From contig NZ_WTEV01000004.1 in the NCBI RefSeq assembly GCF_009795885.1, positions 62,001 to 126,000 of the forward strand: a stretch of DNA of 64,000 nt, read 5' to 3'. The notes beneath the pieces are model-generated. The model was given only the letters and a program-made list of their open reading frames with translations. It searched no databases and was not told the DNA's origin. Positions 47,499 through 57,535 of the stretch are shown here, piece after piece. The translations under genes and the position numbers were made by a program. Source of the DNA: Gilliamella sp. Pas-s25 (GTDB lineage Bacteria > Pseudomonadota > Gammaproteobacteria > Enterobacterales > Orbaceae). Positions within the stretch are counted from its first letter, which is position 1. Every line of letters starts with the position of its first letter.

Positions 47499-47577
47499 GC
47501 AACATAAAATTAGCGCTATTTATAGCTGTTTTAATTTCAGAAATAAAATAAATTAAAATTTTTTAAGGAGAATTTAA

Positions 47578-48759
47578 ATGGAACAAACAATGCGTTGGTT
47601 TGGTCCTAGCGATCCAGTATCATTAGATGATATTAAGCAAGCTGGGGCAACGGGAATTGTTACAGCTTTGCACCATATTCCAAATGGCGAAGTATGGACA
47701 ATAGACGAAATTCAAAAACGAAAAAAAATTATCGAAGAAAAAGGTTTAACTTGGTCCGTTGTTGAAAGTATTCCTGTACACGAAGAAATTAAAACCCACT
47801 CAGGTAATGTTAAACAACATATCGCAAATTATCAGCAATCAATTAGAAATTTAGCTGCTTGTGGAATTGACACTGTTTGTTACAATTTTATGCCAGTTTT
47901 AGATTGGACTCGAACAGATCTTTCTTATGAATTACCTGATGGTTCAAGGGCATTACGGTTTGATCAAGTTGCCTTTGCCGCATTCGATATTTATCTATTA
48001 AAACGACCTAATGCAGAAAAAGATTATTCACAGCAAGATGCCATTTTAGCAAAAACATATTTTGAACAAATGACACAAGCAGATAAAGATAAACTTGTTG
48101 CAAATATCATTGCAGGTTTACCGGGTGCTGAAGAAGGTTATTCACTTGATCAATTTCGTGCTCATCTCGCAACTTATGATAATATTGATAAAGAAAAATT
48201 ACGTGAAAATTATGCCTATTTTTTAAAAGCTATTGTCCCTGTAGCTGAAGAAGTTGGTGTTGTTTTAACTGTTCATCCGGACGATCCTCCGCGCCCAATA
48301 TTAGGCCTACCTCGTATTGTTTCAACGATCGAAGATATGCAATGGATTAAAGATACAGTTGATAGTATTCATAATGGCTTTTGTTTTTGTACGGGTTCTT
48401 ATGGCGTTCGTAGCGATAATGATTTAGCTATCATGGCTGAAAAATTTGCCGACCGTGTCCACTTTATTCACTTACGAGCAACAGTTCGTGAAGAAAACCC
48501 TCTATCTTTTCATGAAGGTGATCATTTAGCTGGTGATGTTGACATGTATTCTGTAATGAAAGCACTGATTACAGAAGAACAACGACGTAAAAAGACCGGG
48601 ATCAAACGCCCTATTCCTGTTCGCCCAGATCATGGACATCAAATGCTAGATGATCTGAAGAAAAAGACCAATCCTGGCTACTCAGCTATAGGCCGCTTGC
48701 GAGGTTTAGCTGAAATTCGTGGTGTTGAATATGCAATCCTTCGCGCTTTTTTTAATTAG
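47578..48759 (+). CDS. uxuA: Mannonate dehydratase
   Basis: Dehydrates D-mannonate to 2-keto-3-deoxygluconate. 393 residues against 394 in E. coli: [56 protein letters not shown] with metal ligands, and [11 protein letters not shown]. Strong AAGGAG upstream. KDG kinase and aldolase genes are not in the window. Confidence 0.96.
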   Translation: MEQTMRWFGPSDPVSLDDIKQAGATGIVTALHHIPNGEVWTIDEIQKRKKIIEEKGLTWSVVESIPVHEEIKTHSGNVKQHIANYQQSIRNLAACGIDTVCYNFMPVLDWTRTDLSYELPDGSRALRFDQVAFAAFDIYLLKRPNAEKDYSQQDAILAKTYFEQMTQADKDKLVANIIAGLPGAEEGYSLDQFRAHLATYDNIDKEKLRENYAYFLKAIVPVAEEVGVVLTVHPDDPPRPILGLPRIVSTIEDMQWIKDTVDSIHNGFCFCTGSYGVRSDNDLAIMAEKFADRVHFIHLRATVREENPLSFHEGDHLAGDVDMYSVMKALITEEQRRKKTGIKRPIPVRPDHGHQMLDDLKKKTNPGYSAIGRLRGLAEIRGVEYAILRAFFN

Positions 48760-48813
48760 TTGAACTCAGTTCAATCAATTATAATTATTACAGTCATTAA
48801 TCCTAACAATTTC

Positions 48814-48840
48814 AATGCCCTATTAAGGGCATTTTTTATA
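48814..48840 (+). terminator. uxuA terminator
   Basis: ATGCCCT/AGGGCAT stem, 4-base loop, followed by TTTTT. The rest of 48841-49086 shows nothing recognisable beyond AT-rich sequence and GAGGTG before the next gene. Confidence 0.9.
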
Positions 48841-49086
48841 AAAATTTTATAAAGTTGCAGATCGATAATCCTTTTTTTGATTGTAATTAATTCGCTTAAT
48901 ATTAGAATAATATTTAAAATCATTGATTAACATCTTGGTAAACATTGTATCGTAATACATAAAATGCTATTAAAGCATAACTCTTTTGACATTCTATCCT
49001 GTTAAGCGTTATATTAATTTTGATATTTTCTACATCTATATCATTAAGCAGTTTTTTATAAGCAGTTTAAACTTAAGAGGTGTAAT

Positions 49087-49512
49087 ATGGGTATCTTAAA
49101 TAACATTTTTTCTAAAGTATTTCCTAGTGCTCAAGCAACAGTAGAAAATGCCGTTGATACAGTGAAAGATAAAGTTGAAAATATCACTGCATCAGTCAAA
49201 GATACGGTATCAAGTGGTTCACAACAAGTTCAAGAAAAGGTGGAGCAAAGCACATCTAATGTTGATGTCACGTCAATCCTTGATAATTTAGCTAAAAAGC
49301 ATCCTGAAGCACTTAACTGGAAAACGTCTATCGTCGATTTATTAAAATTACTCGGTATAGATAGTAGCTTGGATGCACGTAAAAAATTAGCACAAGAACT
49401 AAATTATACTGGCAGTACTGATGATACTGCAGCAATGAATACATGGTTAATTAAAGAAGTCATGAAGAAAATCGCTGAAAAAGGCGGTAACATTACTCAT
49501 CTGTTTTCTTAA
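49087..49512 (+). CDS. DUF3597 family protein
   Basis: 141 residues: amphipathic N-terminal segment with K/E/V repeats (VENAVDTVKDKVENITASVKD) and a conserved C-terminal domain (LDNLAKKHPEALNWKTSIVDLLKLLGIDSSLDARKKLA) that defines DUF3597. No signal peptide. Function unknown. It is monocistronic with its own terminator and AAGAGG ribosome-binding site. Confidence 0.8.
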   Translation: MGILNNIFSKVFPSAQATVENAVDTVKDKVENITASVKDTVSSGSQQVQEKVEQSTSNVDVTSILDNLAKKHPEALNWKTSIVDLLKLLGIDSSLDARKKLAQELNYTGSTDDTAAMNTWLIKEVMKKIAEKGGNITHLFS

Positions 49513-49534
49513 TCAAACAATCTAAGATAATGAC

Positions 49535-49565
49535 AATCCACCCAATCTTGGGTGGATTTTTTATA
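49535..49565 (+). terminator. Terminator after the DUF3597 gene
   Basis: AATCCACCC/GGGTGGATT stem with a 6-base loop, followed by TTTTT. Confidence 0.92.
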
Positions 49566-49611
49566 ATATTCAATCAGCTATCCATTAACCATTTGTTATT
49601 AAATCAATAAA

Positions 49612-50196
49612 CTAAGCCTTAAAAGCGTGTAATTGATTCATCGCAGCATCGATACTTTGAGATAATAAAATATCCGTGCAGCGCACCGATTCATCAATAG
49701 CTTTATCAATCAATGCTTGTTCAGGTTTAGAGGGTTTGTTAAGAACGTAGCCAACCACTTTATTTTTATCACCAGGATGACCAATACCAATCCTTAATCG
49801 ATGAAAATTTAAATTATTACCCAATTTGCTGGCAATATCTTTTAGCCCATTATGCCCACCATGACTACCACCAAACTTAAGTTTAGCTATACCAGGGTTC
49901 AAGTCGAGTTCATCATGGGCAACTAATATTTCTTCTGGCTTTATTTGGTAAAATGACGCCATCGCTTGCACCGCTTTACCACTTAAATTCATAAATGTAG
50001 TTGGAACTAATAAACGCACATCATGACCAGAAATATTGATTCGTGATGTGTAACCAAAAAATTTTGGTTCATTTTTTAATGATTGATTATAACGCTGAGC
50101 TAATTGTTCAACAAACCATGCACCAGCGTTGTGCCTTGTTGCTGCATATTCATTGCCGGGATTGGCAAGTCCTACTATCAGTTTTATCGTTGTCAT
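49612..50196 (-). CDS. pth: Peptidyl-tRNA hydrolase
   Basis: Releases peptides from tRNA dropped by ribosomes; 194 residues as in E. coli. Catalytic region [20 protein letters not shown] with the active histidine, plus VAHDELDL and [15 protein letters not shown]. It follows prs, the same neighbourhood as in E. coli, but is separated from it by a terminator. Confidence 0.96.
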   Translation of the reverse strand: MTTIKLIVGLANPGNEYAATRHNAGAWFVEQLAQRYNQSLKNEPKFFGYTSRINISGHDVRLLVPTTFMNLSGKAVQAMASFYQIKPEEILVAHDELDLNPGIAKLKFGGSHGGHNGLKDIASKLGNNLNFHRLRIGIGHPGDKNKVVGYVLNKPSKPEQALIDKAIDESVRCTDILLSQSIDAAMNQLHAFKA

Positions 50197-50223
50197 AATA
50201 TTTTTATTGTCACTGATTTTATT

Positions 50224-50250
50224 GTGAAAAATGCCCCAAAAGGGGCATTT
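50224..50250 (-). terminator. prs terminator
   Basis: AAATGCCCC/GGGGCATTT with a 4-base loop; the minus strand continues into TTTTT. Confidence 0.9.
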
Positions 50251-50269
50251 AACTCAATGATAAAATAGA

Positions 50270-51217
50270 TTATTGATGGAACATAGCTGAAATCGATTCT
50301 TCATTACTGATTCGACGAATTGCTTCAGCAAGCATACCTGACAATGTTAATTGGCGAACATTTTTCAATGCTTTTACTTCAGCCGTTAATGGAATTGTGT
50401 CGCAAACAACAATTTCATCAATAGCACTGCTTTTAATGTTACTCACTGCTTTACCTGAAAAAATTGGATGCGTTGCATAAGCAAACACTCTTTTTGCTCC
50501 TCGCGCTTTTAAAGCGTCGGCTGCTTTACAAAGTGTTCCTGCTGTATCAATCATATCATCAACTAAGATACAATCTCTATCCGCAACATCACCAATAATA
50601 TTCATCACTTCAGCTTCATTTGCACGTTGACGGCGTTTATCAATAATCGCCATATCAGTATCATTAAGCAGTTTAGCTATCGCACGAGCACGCACCACAC
50701 CACCAATATCTGGAGATACCACAATTGGACGTTCAAACTGACGTTGTAACATATCTTCTAAAATAACTGGGCTAGCAAATACGTTATCCACAGGCACATC
50801 AAAAAAACCTTGAATTTGCTCTGCATGAAGATCAACGGTTAATACCCTATCAACACCAACAGTTGATAAAAAATCAGCGACAACTTTAGCAGTAATAGGT
50901 ACACGAGCCGAACGAACTCGACGATCTTGCCTTGCATAACCAAAATAAGGAATAACCGCAGTAATACGACCAGCAGATGCGCGACGCATTGCATCGATCA
51001 TAACCAGTAATTCCATTAAATTGTCATTGGTTGGAGCACAAGTTGATTGAATAATAAAAACATCTTCACCACGGACATTTTCATTGATTTGGACATTAAC
51101 TTCACCATCACTAAAACGGCTTACAACAATGTCACCAAGAGAAGTATAAAGACGATTAGCTATACGTTTTGCTAGTTCGGGTGTGGCATTACCAGCAAAA
51201 AGCTTCATATCAGGCAC
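50270..51217 (-). CDS. prs: Ribose-phosphate pyrophosphokinase
   Basis: Makes PRPP from ribose 5-phosphate and ATP. 315 residues, nearly identical to the E. coli enzyme: [43 protein letters not shown] and the PRPP loop [10 protein letters not shown]. The start codon is GTG, as in E. coli. The 255 bases upstream contain GATTAC/GTAATC arms near 51243 and no gene. Confidence 0.97.
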   Translation of the reverse strand: MPDMKLFAGNATPELAKRIANRLYTSLGDIVVSRFSDGEVNVQINENVRGEDVFIIQSTCAPTNDNLMELLVMIDAMRRASAGRITAVIPYFGYARQDRRVRSARVPITAKVVADFLSTVGVDRVLTVDLHAEQIQGFFDVPVDNVFASPVILEDMLQRQFERPIVVSPDIGGVVRARAIAKLLNDTDMAIIDKRRQRANEAEVMNIIGDVADRDCILVDDMIDTAGTLCKAADALKARGAKRVFAYATHPIFSGKAVSNIKSSAIDEIVVCDTIPLTAEVKALKNVRQLTLSGMLAEAIRRISNEESISAMFHQ

Positions 51218-51472
51218 GAGAAATCCTCAAGCATGTATTCATGATTACTTAATTCGTAATCGGTTAAATCGGGGCTACAATTATATAATCATTTATCTAT
51301 CATGCTCAACCACAATATAAAAATAAATCAAAAATATTTGATAACAGATTATAAACAACATAACTACTTTTTACAGATAACTGCAACAAGTTATAAGCAA
51401 GGTATGATCCAATAAGCAAGATAATGTCATTTGAAGCAATTAGACGAGTTTAGTTATTCTTCTATTTAAACC

Positions 51473-51850
51473 TTAAAGTTCTATAGGGTATAACATAACA
51501 TTATCTGGAGTAGTAAAAAATGATACATAGCTACCTATTTCACAGCTGTCAGATGCTTCTATAAAAATAATATCTTTTCCAAGTGACAAAACTAAAATAC
51601 CTTGTTCTTCACAAGATATCACTTTTGCATTAAAAACTATGTAGTTATCAATTAAATTGATACTACAATTATGTTTTTCTGCAAGGACTATATTTTTATC
51701 CCACTCAAAAAAATCATTGATTTCTAATTCAATATGATAAGAAGTATTAGATAATGGTTTATTATCTTGCCAATGAGCAGCACCATGACCTAAATCAGAT
51801 TTGAATGTGACTAAATGCTCGCCTATTTTACCGTTTAAAGTAATTTTCAT
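51473..51850 (-). CDS. Hypothetical protein, possible immunity protein
   Basis: 125 residues, beta-strand rich in appearance, no signal peptide or membrane segment (MKITLNGKIGEH; GILVLSLGKDIIFIEASD). I do not recognise the family. It is small, AT-rich and opens a same-strand run of similar genes up to 54.2 kb, the usual look of orphan immunity genes of contact-dependent or Rhs toxins. No Shine-Dalgarno is evident. Confidence 0.5.
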   Translation of the reverse strand: MKITLNGKIGEHLVTFKSDLGHGAAHWQDNKPLSNTSYHIELEINDFFEWDKNIVLAEKHNCSINLIDNYIVFNAKVISCEEQGILVLSLGKDIIFIEASDSCEIGSYVSFFTTPDNVMLYPIEL

Positions 51851-52063
51851 TTTGTAATACTATATTCTAACTTAGATAAAATACACTAATTCATACAAAT
51901 TTTTAGGAAATAGCTACACCCTAAGCTTATCGATAAAAGTAGCAACGCATTACGTTCAATACATTACCTAGTTACATTCACGACTATTTTCAGGTTTGCT
52001 ATTTCAGATTCTTTTACTTGTCCACTTTTTTGACTAAGATTGATGTAGCTAGCTTGGTCATTG

Positions 52064-52732
52064 TTACAGAAAACCTTCCTCTTTCAATTTGGCAAGTACT
52101 TCGCGCCCTTTTTCAGATAACTCCATTTTTTTTAAATAAATAATAAGCCTGTTTTGTGGAGTCATTGATATACTTTTTGGATACTTTATGAAAGAATCTA
52201 ATGCTTCATCAGGGAAAGGAATATTAGGATTATTATATTCATCTTCATCAGGATTATAATCATCTTCAATTTCTGTTTTGGTAATCATTGATAAAAATGC
52301 ATCAAAGGAATTTGCAACAAGCTTTAAATTAGTATTTTGTTCTAGGTAACCATTTTTTACAGACAAGTCAAAATAGAGATCATTAACTTCATGATCCCAA
52401 TAATAAACTTGGCCATTTGGGCTTAAGCAAAGTAGATCACCATAATTAAGCGTGGCTATGGCAAAATAATTTTCGGGTATTCTATCTAAATAAGTATCAT
52501 TAATCTCAATGAGATCTTCATAATATTTCTTTGAAAAACCCAAAATGACCTCTAAGGGCAATAATTCTCCGTCACAATCAATACAGTAGTCAAAATTAAC
52601 CTCAGTATTAAAAACAACTACATTATATTTTTTCAAGAAATCAATATAAGTATTGTTTGAATCTATTTTTAACTTTAACTTTGAAATACGTTTATCAATG
52701 TTTTTAGGAACATTGTATTTTGATTTAAACAT
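52064..52732 (-). CDS. SMI1/KNR4-like immunity-type protein
   Basis: 222 residues from ATG 52732, chosen for its AGGAG. The core reads like a SMI1/KNR4 (SUKH) domain: N-terminal helix, FLKKYN, DGELLPLEVILGFSKKYYEDL, YFAIATLNYGDLLCLSPNGQVYYWDHE. The C-terminal segment LSEKGREVLAKLKEEGF is an added helix. SUKH proteins are common immunity proteins against nuclease toxins. No toxin gene is adjacent in the window. Confidence 0.7.
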   Translation of the reverse strand: MFKSKYNVPKNIDKRISKLKLKIDSNNTYIDFLKKYNVVVFNTEVNFDYCIDCDGELLPLEVILGFSKKYYEDLIEINDTYLDRIPENYFAIATLNYGDLLCLSPNGQVYYWDHEVNDLYFDLSVKNGYLEQNTNLKLVANSFDAFLSMITKTEIEDDYNPDEDEYNNPNIPFPDEALDSFIKYPKSISMTPQNRLIIYLKKMELSEKGREVLAKLKEEGFL

Positions 52733-52949
52733 GTTAACTCCTAATATTTTCATGAATAAAAATAAATGCGTTACTGGTATGAAGAAAGCTATTATGAAAT
52801 TTTACAGCCAAAATAATCATATAATTTTTATCAACATGATACCAGTAAAATGGAACGTTATAAAACTATCTGTTACAGCATTAAGCCTTTGGTTAAATTT
52901 GAAAATATATTGACAATAAGTTAAGACAGCAAGCGGAATATTTACTTTT

Positions 52950-53030
52950 AGGCTGCATTTTTTGTAAAAAATATTCAGGATTCTATACCGTTTCGTGATT
53001 AATTGAGATTTAAACAGATTCCATTTATTA
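52950..53030. repeat. 81-bp direct repeat, copy 1
   Basis: Near-identical to 53142-53222, including TTCAGGATTCTATACCGTTT and GATTAATTGAGATTTAAACA. It lies between the SMI1-like gene and the next small gene, marking a duplication of cassette borders. Confidence 0.85.
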
Positions 53031-53141
53031 AAACGTTGAATAACCTTGCATCAATCAAATATTCACGAAACTCGCCAGCCCTTCAATGAATGAAGAAGTG
53101 CAAAAAATAGAACGTTAATAAAGATGTAATGTTCACTTTTC

Positions 53142-53222
53142 AGGCTGTATTTTTTGTAAAAAATATTCAGGATTCTATACCGTTTCGTGATTAATTGAGA
53201 TTTAAACAGATTCCCTTTGTTA
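53142..53222. repeat. 81-bp direct repeat, copy 2
   Basis: Second copy, 192 bases from the first; differences are confined to a few positions and the last bases. Confidence 0.85.
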
Positions 53223-53415
53223 GATTCACAAGATAGCAAATTATTTATTCAATATTATCATACGGTAAACAACATAAAACGATTTCTTGAAAGGCGTCTT
53301 ATGCGTTTTTAGAGAATTATTTTAATCATGAAGTGTCAACAACTCGGCCTTTTTATACACTTTAAAGAATATTTAATGTGCTATAAGAAAATTTAATTTA
53401 TTACCTGTTAATTTT

Positions 53416-53841
53416 CTATTTTTTCTCATTAAGAATATTAGTAAATAAACGATGTATATTCTGACAAAAAATTGAATTTTCAATTAAATCAGGCAATACA
53501 AGCACATAATAAAATACATGCTGAAAATGCAAATTTATATCATAAGGCTCAAAATCTGAATCATTATCAAACTTAAACAAAGTCGCGGTTCCATGTAATT
53601 TTGTACTTTTTGCCTCAATGCAAAAACAGCCTTCACCATTAATATCTAAATTGTAGCCATACTCAAGGTGATGATCTTGCATCTCATCATTTTTATAACA
53701 AAATAGAAATTCATCATTTCGAAAACGACTTCGCTCACATTGATAATTGATTGCTGCTAATTTTTTGAACCATGCAGAAACCACATCATCTATTGATTTA
53801 TTAGTATAAAATCCATACATAACTCCAGTCCATTCAGCCAT
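53416..53841 (-). CDS. Hypothetical protein, possible immunity protein
   Basis: 141 residues, soluble, starting MAEWTGVMYGFYTNKSIDD behind AGGAAA. Contains YNLDINGEGCFCIEAKSTKL and a hydrophobic HVFYYVLVLPDLI. Family not recognised. It lies 21 bases after the next upstream gene, so the two are probably co-transcribed. Context again suggests immunity. Confidence 0.55.
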   Translation of the reverse strand: MAEWTGVMYGFYTNKSIDDVVSAWFKKLAAINYQCERSRFRNDEFLFCYKNDEMQDHHLEYGYNLDINGEGCFCIEAKSTKLHGTATLFKFDNDSDFEPYDINLHFQHVFYYVLVLPDLIENSIFCQNIHRLFTNILNEKK

Positions 53842-53862
53842 ATGTCTTTCCTAAATAATTTT

Positions 53863-54210
53863 TTATTCAAATTTATTATTTTTTCTAAATTCATCCAATT
53901 TTAGTGCATCTGGGGAAAAATCATCAATATATCCTAATAAGGATATATCGGTTTTATTATTTACCTCAGTTAACCATTGACAAAAATGATTAAAAATCAA
54001 ATCATCTTTTTCAGTTTGCAGCAAAAAACCATTACCGATAGTATGAGAGTCAGATAATATGTTTAGTGCATAAAGGAACTCTTCTTTATTTTTAATAATC
54101 CAACTTATAGGTAAATTCATCATCATATCAATAATTTTTAATTCATCGCTATAGTCCATCAATGAGGGTTTATTGTTTAAATAAGTGGTAAAGTATATTA
54201 TCTTCCACAT
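53863..54210 (-). CDS. Hypothetical small protein, possible immunity protein
   Basis: 115 residues from ATG 54210 (MWKIIYFTTYL); in-frame ATGs at 54225 and 54222 would add five or four residues. Contains WIIKNKEEFLYALNILSDS and FNHFCQWLTEVNN. Not recognised. First of a two-gene unit with the 141-residue gene. Confidence 0.5.
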   Translation of the reverse strand: MWKIIYFTTYLNNKPSLMDYSDELKIIDMMMNLPISWIIKNKEEFLYALNILSDSHTIGNGFLLQTEKDDLIFNHFCQWLTEVNNKTDISLLGYIDDFSPDALKLDEFRKNNKFE

Positions 54211-54371
54211 TTGGCATCTCATCATTGTTAATGAATAAAAGAACTATGATATAAAGTTATGTATTAATTTAGATTATTTTATACCTCAAGCAATATAACC
54301 TTTTTGATATACCGCCTACTTTAAGGGTAGACGGAATAAGAAAAATCACTAAATTATAAAAAATTGATACA

Positions 54372-55727
54372 TTAATTTTTAAATGAATGAATGGGAGCCG
54401 GAATTCGCCCACCACGATTGATGAAATCACATGAGCCAAATTTGCTTACCGGCATGACTGGTGCATGACCTAGTAAGCCACCAAATTCGATATTATCGCC
54501 AACTTTTAACCCCACCGCAGGAATAATTCGTACCGCGGTTGTTTTATGGTTAATCACCCCTATTGCAGCCTCATCAGCAATAATCGCTGAAATAGTTTCA
54601 GCTGGCGTATCGCCAGGAATAGCAATCATATCAAGCCCAACAGAGCATACACAGGTCATTGCTTCAAGTTTTTCAAGATTTAGTGCACCGTTATTGACAG
54701 CATCAATCATCCCTGCATCTTCAGAAACAGGGATAAATGCTCCGCTTAAACCACCAACATGACCACATGCCATCACGCCGCCTTTTTTTACCGCATCATT
54801 AAGCATGGCTAGTGCTGCTGTTGTGCCATGCGTGCCCACTGCTTCTAATCCCATTTCTTCTAAAATATGGGCAACCGAGTCACCAATGGCTGGCGTTGGT
54901 GCTAATGATAAATCGACAATGCCAAATTTAACACCTAAACGCTCAGAAGCTTCTTTACCAACTAGTTGTCCCATTCGTGTAATTTTAAATGCGGTTTTTT
55001 TGATGGTTTCAGCAACAATATCAAAAGGTTCACCTTTAACTTTTTCCAGCGCTCGCTTAACTACTCCCGGTCCACTAACACCCACATTTATAACACAATC
55101 AGCTTCACCTACACCATGAAAGGCACCGGCCATAAATGGGTTATCTTCAACTGCATTGGCAAACACAACTAACTTAGCACATGCCATACTGCTATTATCT
55201 GCCGTTAATTTTGCCGCCTCTTTGATAATATGCCCCATTTGCTTTACGGCATCCATGTTGATCCCCGTTTGGGTAGAACCCACATTAACTGATGAACAAA
55301 CTCGTTCGGTTTGTGCGAGTGCTTGAGGAATAGATTTAATTAAAATTTCATCGCCTTTATGATAGCCTTTTTGCACCAGCGCAGAAAAGCCACCAATAAA
55401 GTTAACGCCCACCGCTTTGGCTGCTTGATCAAGTGTTTTGGCAAACGCGACATAATCTTTATCATCGCTTGCGCCAGCAATTAATGATATGGGGGTGACA
55501 GAAATACGCTTATTAATAATTGGAATACCGAATTCTGAGGTAATCTCATCGCCGACTTTGACCAAATTTTTAGCTAAGCGTGTGATTTTGTCATAAATTT
55601 TTTGCCGTGCTTTTTCACCATTACTATCAATACAATCAAGGAGAGAAATACCCATGGTTATGGTGCGGATATCAAGCTTTTCTTCCTCAATCATTTTAAT
55701 GGTTTCGAGGATCTGTTTTGTTTCCAT
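54372..55727 (-). CDS. UPF0210 (DUF711/PFL) family protein
   Basis: 451 residues, soluble, glycine-rich with repeated Rossmann-like stretches ([60 protein letters not shown]). A widespread family of unknown function, distantly related to pyruvate formate-lyase-type folds. It follows the ACT-domain gene by 35 bases, a pairing conserved in many anaerobes. Confidence 0.88.
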   Translation of the reverse strand: METKQILETIKMIEEEKLDIRTITMGISLLDCIDSNGEKARQKIYDKITRLAKNLVKVGDEITSEFGIPIINKRISVTPISLIAGASDDKDYVAFAKTLDQAAKAVGVNFIGGFSALVQKGYHKGDEILIKSIPQALAQTERVCSSVNVGSTQTGINMDAVKQMGHIIKEAAKLTADNSSMACAKLVVFANAVEDNPFMAGAFHGVGEADCVINVGVSGPGVVKRALEKVKGEPFDIVAETIKKTAFKITRMGQLVGKEASERLGVKFGIVDLSLAPTPAIGDSVAHILEEMGLEAVGTHGTTAALAMLNDAVKKGGVMACGHVGGLSGAFIPVSEDAGMIDAVNNGALNLEKLEAMTCVCSVGLDMIAIPGDTPAETISAIIADEAAIGVINHKTTAVRIIPAVGLKVGDNIEFGGLLGHAPVMPVSKFGSCDFINRGGRIPAPIHSFKN

Positions 55728-55762
55728 TAGAACTATCCTTTTAAATAAACAACGAATTAATA

Positions 55763-56032
55763 TTACAAACGATGCATAGCATCAAAAATTTCTTCACGTT
55801 GTAAGTTGACCTTGACCTTAAGCTTATCGCCCGTTTGGATAAGAGCTGTTTTTACCTCATCAAATGACACTTTAATTTTAGATAAATCAAGTAACATAAT
55901 CATCGTAAAATATTCATCCATAATGGTTTGGCTGACATCTAAAATATTAATATCTAATTCATACAATTGTTGGCTAATACCGGCAATAATTCCCGTTTGA
56001 TCTTTACCGATGACGGTTAAAATGGTTTTCAT
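55763..56032 (-). CDS. ACT-domain protein (UPF0237)
   Basis: 89-residue free-standing ACT domain: [35 protein letters not shown]. Such domains bind amino acids and regulate partner enzymes. The start at ATG 56032 is fixed by GGAG ten bases upstream; the frame extends to 56059 without a signal. It probably regulates the adjacent UPF0210 protein. Confidence 0.9.
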   Translation of the reverse strand: MKTILTVIGKDQTGIIAGISQQLYELDINILDVSQTIMDEYFTMIMLLDLSKIKVSFDEVKTALIQTGDKLKVKVNLQREEIFDAMHRL

Positions 56033-56175
56033 AATACGCTCCGCACAATTTTTAGACATTTAAAAGGTATTTATTAAGCTAACTATAATAGCATCTTCAA
56101 AAATTATCGAAATAGGAGTAGATTGTTTTTTTATTAAAGCAAAAAACTATCACAATAAATAGAAAGGGCGATATT

Positions 56176-57390
56176 ATGGTTAATTTCCAAAAATCCAATA
56201 AATTGGAACATGTTTGTTATGACATTCGTGGACCAATTCTTGAACATGCAAAGCGACTCGAAGAAGAAGGACAAACTATTCTTAAACTTAACATTGGAAA
56301 TCCTGCCCCTTTCGGTTTTGCTGCCCCTGACGAATTATTAGTTGATGTGATTAGAAATTTATCTTCTTCACAAGGTTATTGTGATTCCAAAGGACTTTAT
56401 TCTGCCCGTAAAGCAATCATGCAACATTATCAAGCCCGAGGAATTAGTAGTTTAGATGTTGAAGATATTTACATAGGTAACGGTGTATCAGAACTAATAG
56501 TGCAATCGATGCAAGCCTTACTTAATAGTGGTGATGAAATACTCGTTCCTATGCCGGATTATCCTTTATGGACAGCGGCTGTTAGTTTGTCTGGCGGTAA
56601 TGCCGTGCACTACCTTTGTGATGAAGAAGCAAACTGGTCACCAGATCTAGAAGATATCAAACAAAAAATCACCCCCAAAACCAAAGGAATTGTGATTATT
56701 AATCCCAATAATCCAACTGGCGCTGTTTATAGTAAAGATGTGTTACTTGAAATCGCGGAAATTGCTAGACAACATAATTTGATTATTTTTGCTGACGAAA
56801 TTTACGATAAAATTTTATATGATGATGCTAAGCATTATTCTATCGCCGCATTAGCACCCGATTTATTTGTTATTACCATGAGTGGTCTATCAAAAACCTA
56901 TCGTGTTGCAGGGTTCAGGCAAGGTTGGATGGCGCTTTGTGGTCCTAAGCTTCATGTAAAAGGCTATATTGAAGGGTTAAATATGTTGGCGTCAATGCGC
57001 TTATGTGCCAATGTGCCATTACAACATGCAATTCAAGGTGCGCTAGGTGGTTATCAAAGTATCAACGAATTTATTGTACCTGGGGGGCGATTATACGATC
57101 AGTGTATGTTGGCGTGGCGTTTACTTAATGATATTCCCGGCGTAACATGTACTAAGCCACAAGGTGCTTTGTATCTATTTCCCAAATTAGATCAGAAAAA
57201 ATTTAACATCCAGAACGATCAAAAATTGGTATTAGACTTTTTGTTACAAGAAAAAGTGTTACTTGTACAAGGTACCGGATTTAACTGGCATAAACCCGAT
57301 CATGTTAGAATTGTTGCTTTACCACATACCGGAGAACTTCAAGATGCGATAGGAAGATTTGCCAGATTCCTGTCTTCTTATAAGCAATAA
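56176..57390 (+). CDS. alaA: Glutamate-pyruvate (alanine) aminotransferase
   Basis: 404-residue class I PLP aminotransferase that makes alanine from pyruvate and glutamate. LNIGNPAPFGFAAPDELL, INPNNPTGAVYS, the PLP lysine in SGLSKTYRVAGFRQGWM, and the AlaA-typical N-terminus FQKSNKLEHVCYDIRGP. Length equals E. coli AlaA (405). Confidence 0.95.
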   Translation: MVNFQKSNKLEHVCYDIRGPILEHAKRLEEEGQTILKLNIGNPAPFGFAAPDELLVDVIRNLSSSQGYCDSKGLYSARKAIMQHYQARGISSLDVEDIYIGNGVSELIVQSMQALLNSGDEILVPMPDYPLWTAAVSLSGGNAVHYLCDEEANWSPDLEDIKQKITPKTKGIVIINPNNPTGAVYSKDVLLEIAEIARQHNLIIFADEIYDKILYDDAKHYSIAALAPDLFVITMSGLSKTYRVAGFRQGWMALCGPKLHVKGYIEGLNMLASMRLCANVPLQHAIQGALGGYQSINEFIVPGGRLYDQCMLAWRLLNDIPGVTCTKPQGALYLFPKLDQKKFNIQNDQKLVLDFLLQEKVLLVQGTGFNWHKPDHVRIVALPHTGELQDAIGRFARFLSSYKQ

Positions 57391-57435
57391 AAACAGTAGT
57401 ACCTTTTGTTTATTGCCCTCTAAATGTATTTATTG

Positions 57436-57457
57436 GTTGATGGATCACTTCATCAAC
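57436..57457 (+). terminator. Hairpin after alaA
   Basis: GTTGATG/CATCAAC arms with an 8-base loop; no T-run, so a weak terminator at best. Confidence 0.4.
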
Positions 57458-57489
57458 TAACACCTACTATTGAACACAATAAATACTAT

Positions 57490-57516
57490 ATAAAAAAGCG
57501 TCTTTAATGACGCTTT
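57490..57516 (-). terminator. Terminator of the M48 protease gene
   Basis: AAAGCGTC/GACGCTTT stem with a 6-base loop, running into TTTTTT on the minus strand, 20 bases past the stop at 57536. Confidence 0.88.
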
Positions 57517-57535
57517 AGATTAGAAACGACTGTGC

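Larger units (their letters stand above)
52754..53415. other. Gene-free spacer in the immunity-like run
   Basis: 660 bases with no credible gene. It contains the two 81-bp direct repeats below, separated by 111 bases. The only longer frame here (plus strand, 52653-52913) overlaps a real gene start and has no ribosome-binding site. Confidence 0.6.

Noticed and set aside
52653-52913. 86-codon plus-strand ORF
   Set aside because: It overlaps the SMI1-like gene start in antisense, has no ribosome-binding site and shows random composition.
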